Origin: Enterocloster asparagiformis | GTDB taxonomy: Bacteria > Bacillota > Clostridia > Lachnospirales > Lachnospiraceae | Reading direction: 5' to 3' | Assembly: GCA_018380885.1 (NCBI GenBank) | Contig: JAGZSY010000011.1 | Location: 62,001-126,000 of the forward strand | DNA length: 64,000 bases | Shown here: piece by piece, positions 59,631 to 64,000 of the stretch | Numbering within the stretch: position 1 is the stretch's first letter | Layout of the letters: the number at the start of each line of letters is the position of its first letter | Notes under the pieces: model-generated | What the model saw: only the letters and a program-made list of their open reading frames with translations | The model's database searches: none | Told to the model about the DNA's origin: nothing | Made by a program: the position numbers and the translations under genes

Positions 59631-61151
59631 TTAGGCCTCGTCAAAGCCAACGCTGGCCAGGAACCGCCCGAACGCCGCGCGCCCATTCTCATCGCACTTG
59701 TAAACACCCGCGTCCTCCAGCACCCTGGCGAACACGTTGCCCACCTCTGTTTTCAGGATACCGTCCACATTCTCCCGGGTGACGGCAACGCCCGAGGCCG
59801 CGTAGCGGGGCAGGAACTCTTCCACCCAGTCCGCGTGCTTGGACAACTCCTCGTCCCCGCGGATATCCCTGCCCTCCACAATGGCATCCGCCAGGCCGGC
59901 CAGCTCTTTCTTGAGCCTTGAGGGGAGCACCGCCAGGCCCATGACCTCGATCAGGCCGATGTTCTCCTTCTTAATGTGATGCAGCTCCTGATGGGGATGG
60001 TACACGCCCAGCGGGAACTCCTCGGTGGTGATGTTGTTGCGCAGCACCAGATCCAGCTCAAACATGTCCCCCACCTTGCGGGCGATGGGCGTGATGGTGT
60101 TGTGGGGCTCGCCCCCGGTCTGAGCGAAGATAAAGGCCGCCTCGTCGCTGTAGCCCCTCCAGGCCGCCAGCACCCTGTCCCCCAGCTCCACCAGGCGTTC
60201 GGAATCCTTGCAGCGCAGGCGCAGCACGGACATGGGCCAAAATACGATTCCCGCCTCCACGTCCTCGAATCCCTTCAGCGCAAAATGCTTCTCAATGGGC
60301 GCCTTGGCCATTGCAAAGGTGTAATGGCCGCCCTGGAAATGGTCGTGGCTCAAAATCGAACCGCCCACAATGGGCAGATCAGCGTTGGAACCCAGGAAGT
60401 AGTGGGGGAACAGCTTGATAAAGTCAAAGAGCTTCACAAACGTGGCCCGCTCGATCTTCATGGGAATATGCTCGCCGTTGAACACGATGCAGTGCTCGTT
60501 GTAATACACATAGGGGGAATACTGGAACCCCCATTCCGTGCCGTTGACCGTGATGGGGATTACCCGGTGGTTGTTCCTGGCCGGATGGTTGGTTCTGCCC
60601 GCATAGCCCACGTTTTCCATACACAGCTGGCACTTGGGATAGCCGCTCTGCTTGGCCAGCTTGGCCGCGGCGATGGCCTTGGGGTCCTTCTCGGGCTTGG
60701 ACAGGTTCACCGTGATATCCAGCACGCCGTACCTGGTATCCGCCGTCCACTTCATATCCTTTTTGATGCGGTAGCGGCGTATGTAGTCCGAGTCCTGGCT
60801 CAGCTTATAGTAATAATCCGTGGCCGCCTCGGGAGACTGCTCATAGCGCTTCCAAAACTCCCGCGCGACCTCCGACGGCCTGGGCATCAGGCAGTTCATC
60901 AGCCTGGTGTCGAACAGGTCCCGGTACACCACGCTGTCCTCCTCCAGCACGCCCCGGGCGCAGGCGTCGTCCAGAAGCTCTCTCAGGATCTCCTCCAGCC
61001 CGCCGCAGACCCCAGGCGTTTCCGGTTCCCGGTACTCCTCAAGGCCCATAACCTCCAGCATCTGGTTGCGCGCGTAGATGGCATCCTCCTTTGCAATGAG
61101 CCCCGTCTCCAGGCCGTACTCCACCAATCCTCTGATCGCATCATCAATCAT
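59631..61151 (-). CDS. galT: Galactose-1-phosphate uridylyltransferase (GalT type 2)
   Basis: The start at 61151 (MIDDAIRGLVEYG) follows TGGAGGGA. The 506-residue enzyme belongs to the long Firmicute GalT class: SGYPKCQLCMENVGYAGRTN, NGTEWGFQYSPYVYYNEHC, and the active-site ILSHDHFQGG, where the second His of the HDH is the uridylylated residue. It exchanges UMP between UDP-glucose and galactose-1-phosphate in the Leloir pathway. galK and galE are not nearby. It is an isolated gene, with its terminator downstream. Confidence 0.92.
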   Translation of the reverse strand: MIDDAIRGLVEYGLETGLIAKEDAIYARNQMLEVMGLEEYREPETPGVCGGLEEILRELLDDACARGVLEEDSVVYRDLFDTRLMNCLMPRPSEVAREFWKRYEQSPEAATDYYYKLSQDSDYIRRYRIKKDMKWTADTRYGVLDITVNLSKPEKDPKAIAAAKLAKQSGYPKCQLCMENVGYAGRTNHPARNNHRVIPITVNGTEWGFQYSPYVYYNEHCIVFNGEHIPMKIERATFVKLFDFIKLFPHYFLGSNADLPIVGGSILSHDHFQGGHYTFAMAKAPIEKHFALKGFEDVEAGIVFWPMSVLRLRCKDSERLVELGDRVLAAWRGYSDEAAFIFAQTGGEPHNTITPIARKVGDMFELDLVLRNNITTEEFPLGVYHPHQELHHIKKENIGLIEVMGLAVLPSRLKKELAGLADAIVEGRDIRGDEELSKHADWVEEFLPRYAASGVAVTRENVDGILKTEVGNVFARVLEDAGVYKCDENGRAAFGRFLASVGFDEA

Positions 61152-61364
61152 CGCAAGTCCCTCCAGCTTCTCAGTATTTTGTTCCGGTCCCCCGTTTTGC
61201 ACCGGGCGCGCAAAGGGCCGCGCCCATGTCCGGGAGCAAATGGCTCCAGGCTTGTTAAAACCTGGTCAATTGTCCCTATTATAGCCCACAAAAAGCCTGA
61301 ATTCAATGGCAATTTCTTAGGTGTACTAGCAAAATTCTATGATGCCCCACCGCCCGGTTCATGC

Positions 61365-61889
61365 TCACCGGCCGCCGCCCCCTATGGCCCGTTTGATGCG
61401 GCTCACCACCATTCCCCCCAGAAGGCCGATCATACTGCCCGCCACGGTCCCGGCCGCCAGCAGCACCGGCAGGTAGGCGAACAGCCCCGCCTGCTCCACA
61501 ACCGCGGCCGCAACGGCGATCTGGCCGATGTTGTGGGCCGCTCCCCCGGCCACGCTGACTCCCACCATGCCAAAGGCCTTAAAGCGCTTCAGCACCGCCA
61601 TCACCATCAGGCTCAGAACGCCGCCCGCCAGGCTGTATATGATCATGGAAGGGGTTCCGAAGGTAAATCCCATGAGCACGATCCGCACCAGGCTGATGAA
61701 CGCCGCCCCGGCCAGGCCCACGGTGTAGAGGGCTGTGATCACGGCCAGATTGGCCAGCCCCAGCTTCACGCCGGGCACGCCCAGGGAGATGGGGATCAAG
61801 CTCTCCACATAGCTCAGGACAAAGGCCAGGGCGATCAGCAGGCCATAGAGCGCCACATCCCCGGCAGCCATATTTTTCCTACGCATCAT
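61365..61889 (-). CDS. Gx-transporter/heptaprenyl diphosphate synthase component I-like membrane protein
   Basis: The 174-residue protein has five or six helices, with the family pattern LSYVESLIPISLGVPGVKLG near residue 25, LANLAVITALYTVGLAG, and GVAGGAAHNIGQIAVAA-like GGAAHNIGQ near residue 114. The start follows AAGGAGG. It diverges from the FMN-binding and NusG-II genes. In other Firmicutes these three families cluster in flavin-based electron transfer loci (EetA/EetB-like; known), so the same role is inferred. The annotation as a synthase subunit is historical. Confidence 0.82.
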   Translation of the reverse strand: MMRRKNMAAGDVALYGLLIALAFVLSYVESLIPISLGVPGVKLGLANLAVITALYTVGLAGAAFISLVRIVLMGFTFGTPSMIIYSLAGGVLSLMVMAVLKRFKAFGMVGVSVAGGAAHNIGQIAVAAAVVEQAGLFAYLPVLLAAGTVAGSMIGLLGGMVVSRIKRAIGGGGR

Positions 61890-62003
61890 CGCAGCAAACC
61901 TCCTTTAATTACCACTCGATCCTCTTGTATGAATGTTGCATTTGTGTTAAAATTATTCTTGCCCTACATAAACGTCATAAATTTAACTATAAGGAGTGTA
62001 AGT

Positions 62004-62495
62004 ATGAGCAAAACACAAATGAGTGCCCTCAAAAAGAACTATTTTGGCCTGGGGATCATGGCCGTTCTCTCCGCTCTGGTCATCGTCGTCTCAGGACCGC
62101 TTTACCGTTCCATGAGCAATCACCCGGATATGCCCCTGGCCGACGGCGTCTACACCTACGAGGAGAGCCAGCCGGACGACAAGGGCTATCGCAGCGTGGT
62201 CTCCGTCACCGTGCAGGGCGGCCGCATCACCGCCTGTACCTGGGACTGCCTCAACGCTGAAAATATCGGAAAGCGCCAGCTCTCCATGGAAGGACAGTAT
62301 GTCATGACTGAAAGCGGCCCCACCTGGAAGGACCAGGCCGACGCCCTGGCCTCCTACGTGCTTCACCACCAGACCTCCAACGGCCTGATCAACGCCGACG
62401 GCTATGCCATGGACGCCATATCCTCCGTGAGCATCAACGCCTATCCCTTTGTCAACGGCTTATCCGACTGCCTGGACCAGGCAGCCATCCGGTAA
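62004..62495 (+). CDS. Membrane-anchored FMN-binding-domain protein
   Basis: The start at 62004 (MSKTQMSALKKNYFG) follows AAGGAGTG. The 163-residue protein has an N-terminal signal/anchor helix (about residues 13-31) and an extracellular FMN_bind-like domain: DGVYTYEESQPDDKGY, VSVTVQGGRITACTWDCLN and GYAMDAISSVSINAYPFV. The usual flavinylation motif D-x-x-SGA[T/S] is degenerate, reading DAISSVS, so covalent FMN attachment is uncertain. It is followed after 3 bases by the NusG-II gene. Confidence 0.65.
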   Translation: MSKTQMSALKKNYFGLGIMAVLSALVIVVSGPLYRSMSNHPDMPLADGVYTYEESQPDDKGYRSVVSVTVQGGRITACTWDCLNAENIGKRQLSMEGQYVMTESGPTWKDQADALASYVLHHQTSNGLINADGYAMDAISSVSINAYPFVNGLSDCLDQAAIR

Positions 62496-62498
62496 TCC

Positions 62499-62864
62499 AT
62501 GAAACACGGGAAAACGTCCCTGCCCCGCAGAGATTTGATTCTGGTGCTGGCGCTTCTGCTTGTGGCCGCGGTCTGGTACGGCTTTACCCGCTATCAGGCC
62601 TTAAAGGGCCCCTCCGAAATCGCCCAGGTCACGGTGGACGGCAAGCTGGTGGAGACCCTGGACCTGAGCCATAACACCACCGTCACCATAACCGGCGCCG
62701 GCGGGGGCACCAACGTGCTGGTGGTCGAAAACGGGGAAATCTGGTGCAGCGAGGCCTCCTGTCCGGACAAGCTCTGCGTCAAGCAGGGCAAAAAACACCT
62801 GAGCACGGACACCATCGTGTGTCTGCCCAACAAAATGGTGGTCACCGTCACAGGGCGGGAGTAA
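62499..62864 (+). CDS. NusG domain II-containing membrane protein
   Basis: The 121-residue protein has an N-terminal helix (LILVLALLLVAAVWYGF) and an extracellular NusG-II/DUF1312 domain with NVLVVENGEIWCSEASCPDK and LCVKQGKK, containing the conserved paired cysteines. It is coupled to the FMN-binding gene and is like EetA of flavin-based extracellular electron transfer (inference). It may hold the flavoprotein or quinone partner at the membrane. Confidence 0.8.
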   Translation: MKHGKTSLPRRDLILVLALLLVAAVWYGFTRYQALKGPSEIAQVTVDGKLVETLDLSHNTTVTITGAGGGTNVLVVENGEIWCSEASCPDKLCVKQGKKHLSTDTIVCLPNKMVVTVTGRE

Positions 62865-62906
62865 GCGCAGACGATCACCCCAGCCCCTGATCAGGGATAA
62901 ATATTG

Positions 62907-62941
62907 CCGCAGCCGGTTTTCACCGGCTGCGGTACTTTTTT
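62907..62941 (+). terminator. Intrinsic terminator of the FMN-binding/NusG-II operon
   Basis: Perfect 10-bp stem CCGCAGCCGG (62907-62916) and CCGGCTGCGG (62923-62932) followed by TACTTTTTT. Confidence 0.88.
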
Positions 62942-62956
62942 CCACTTCAAGTTAAA

Positions 62957-64000
62957 TTATTTGATCACCGTGACCTTCTCTCCCACCGCCTGCCAGTTGC
63001 TCACCGGGTTCTCCCGGCCGTCCACCTTTTTCAGGTGCTCCAGCCCTGCCAGAGGGGTCAAATCCGTCACGTAATTCTTGCTGATATTGAGCGTCTCCAG
63101 CAGCGGCAGCGCGGCAGCCGGCTGAATCTGGGACAGCTTGTTGTCCGCGAGGGACAGGCTGGTCAGCCCCGGATAGTGGGACAGGAAGCCCAGCTCAGCG
63201 TCCAGGGAAACGTCGTCCCAGTTCACCATGCTGATGCCGCCGTACCGGTCCGCCTTCACGTTCTTGTACAGCTTCACGCCGTCCATGGACAGGGAAACCA
63301 GTCCCGGATTGTCGTTTAAGCGGCTGAAATTGATCTCCATGCTGGCGCCGTTTAAATTCAGGGAAACCAGGCCCGCTTTGTTAAACAATGGCGAGATATC
63401 CGTGTAAAAGGTGGTGCCGGACAGATCCAGCTCCGTCAGCGCCGGAAGGTCGGCCAGGAAGCCTACGCTGTTTAAGTATTCCCAGCTCTTGGTGCCTTTT
63501 AAACGCTCCAACTGCGTCAAGCTGGAAAATGCGCCCGGATCGTCCACGCAGTAGCCCGCGATGGTCAGGTCCGTAATCCCGCCCATGCTGCGCAAAAACG
63601 AGCAGCCGTTGAATCCCGCGATGTCCAGCTCCCTTATGTTGGTCAGCCCCGACAGATCCGGGTCGGGCTGGTTGGAGTATTTATCCAGCGTCAGGCGCTC
63701 CAGCCCGGTAAGGCCGGTGATGGCGCCGTAGTCCGGCAGATCGTAGTTGCTGGTCACGCTCAGCTCCTTCAGGTTCCCGCAGGAGGCCAGCGGCGCGATG
63801 GTGATGCACTTGCTGCCGTCCAGGCCGAAGCTGCGCAGCTGGGGCATGTTGTTGACAAAGCTGATATCCTTGACCTGATCCAGGTCCAGGTAGAGCTCCT
63901 CCAGCCCGCTCATGGTGAAGAGCACGGATAAATCCGACAGGCTGGGGCAGTATTCCATGGACAGGGACTTTAAATTTTTCAGGGACGCCAGGTCCTTGAT
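62957..64000 (-). CDS. Leucine-rich-repeat protein (N-terminal part outside window)
   Basis: The open frame runs off the window at 64000, so only the last 347 residues are visible. They contain at least twelve internalin-like repeats of 20-23 residues with L-x-x-L-x-L-x-x-N-like cores (for example LTSLSLADNKLSQIQPAAAL, LETLNISKNYVTDLTPLAGL). Such repeats form curved protein-binding solenoids, often on the cell surface. Anchor and signal regions, if any, lie outside or are absent at this end: the C-terminus is just VGEKVTVIK, with no LPxTG motif. Confidence 0.85.
   Translation of the reverse strand: MKDLASLKNLKSLSMEYCPSLSDLSVLFTMSGLEELYLDLDQVKDISFVNNMPQLRSFGLDGSKCITIAPLASCGNLKELSVTSNYDLPDYGAITGLTGLERLTLDKYSNQPDPDLSGLTNIRELDIAGFNGCSFLRSMGGITDLTIAGYCVDDPGAFSSLTQLERLKGTKSWEYLNSVGFLADLPALTELDLSGTTFYTDISPLFNKAGLVSLNLNGASMEINFSRLNDNPGLVSLSMDGVKLYKNVKADRYGGISMVNWDDVSLDAELGFLSHYPGLTSLSLADNKLSQIQPAAALPLLETLNISKNYVTDLTPLAGLEHLKKVDGRENPVSNWQAVGEKVTVIK

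Noticed and set aside
59976..62003. Very long plus-strand open frame antisense to galT and the Gx-transporter gene
   Set aside because: It is the GC-driven shadow of galT; only the last 164 codons (from 62004) have a ribosome site and a recognisable protein.

Overview
The window reads as chromosome of an anaerobic, spore-forming, GC-rich member of the Lachnospiraceae (Enterocloster / Clostridium clostridioforme type; inference). The signs are strong AGGAGG ribosome sites throughout, a GerA/SpoVAF spore germination protein, CUT1 sugar ABC systems paired with LacI regulators, and several small proteins of a kind seen mainly in that family. There are about 57 protein genes, no rRNA or tRNA gene and no recognisable insertion sequence or CRISPR array.

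Layout. (1) 1-10214 is a divergent carbohydrate locus. One arm (minus strand) encodes LacI, ribokinase, a sugar ABC importer, ribose pyranase and a HAD phosphatase. The other arm (plus strand) encodes an alkaline-phosphatase-fold phosphodiesterase, a mutarotase and deoxyribose-phosphate aldolase. Together they look like uptake and breakdown of a pentose or deoxypentose, possibly from a phosphodiester. (2) 10530-23862 is mostly housekeeping: a membrane protein, CapA, DegV, a Crh-like HPr relative, a lone Hpt protein, HtpG with a perfect CIRCE element, GlgX, a first sigma-70 factor, thymidine kinase, a PD-(D/E)XK protein and a PucR/ROK chimera that looks like a decayed gene. (3) 24067-31813 is an amino-acid/peptide island: LysR and C69 dipeptidase diverge from M20 peptidase, YfcC transporter, diaminopropionate ammonia-lyase and a second M20 peptidase; the plus-strand half is visibly poorer in GC than its surroundings. 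(4) 31956-39153 is a second CUT1 ABC operon with a glycerophosphodiesterase and a LacI regulator, diverging from a PHP phosphatase. (5) 39285-53443 is core metabolism: glutamine synthetase, HPr, QueH, a second sigma-70 factor, lipid kinase, MutY, BirA, ArgF, patatin, an rRNA methyltransferase, NAD synthetase and TcdA. (6) 53663-64000 holds a repeat-rich MarR regulator with a striking promoter/operator, YitT, an Rrf2 regulator, a candidate small RNA, the germination protein behind a forespore-type promoter, GalT, a membrane flavin/quinone-type module (Gx transporter, FMN-binding protein, NusG-II protein) and the end of a leucine-rich-repeat protein.

The most unusual items are: the structured RNA at 57712-57927 with its own consensus promoter and terminator; the MarR protein with six 15-residue repeats, whose perfect consensus promoter is bracketed by two identical 19-bp inverted operators; the diaminopropionate island; the two full-length housekeeping-type sigma factors, neither beside dnaG; and the CIRCE element placed upstream of the htpG -35 box. 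All functional calls rest on reading motifs by eye; no database search was run.
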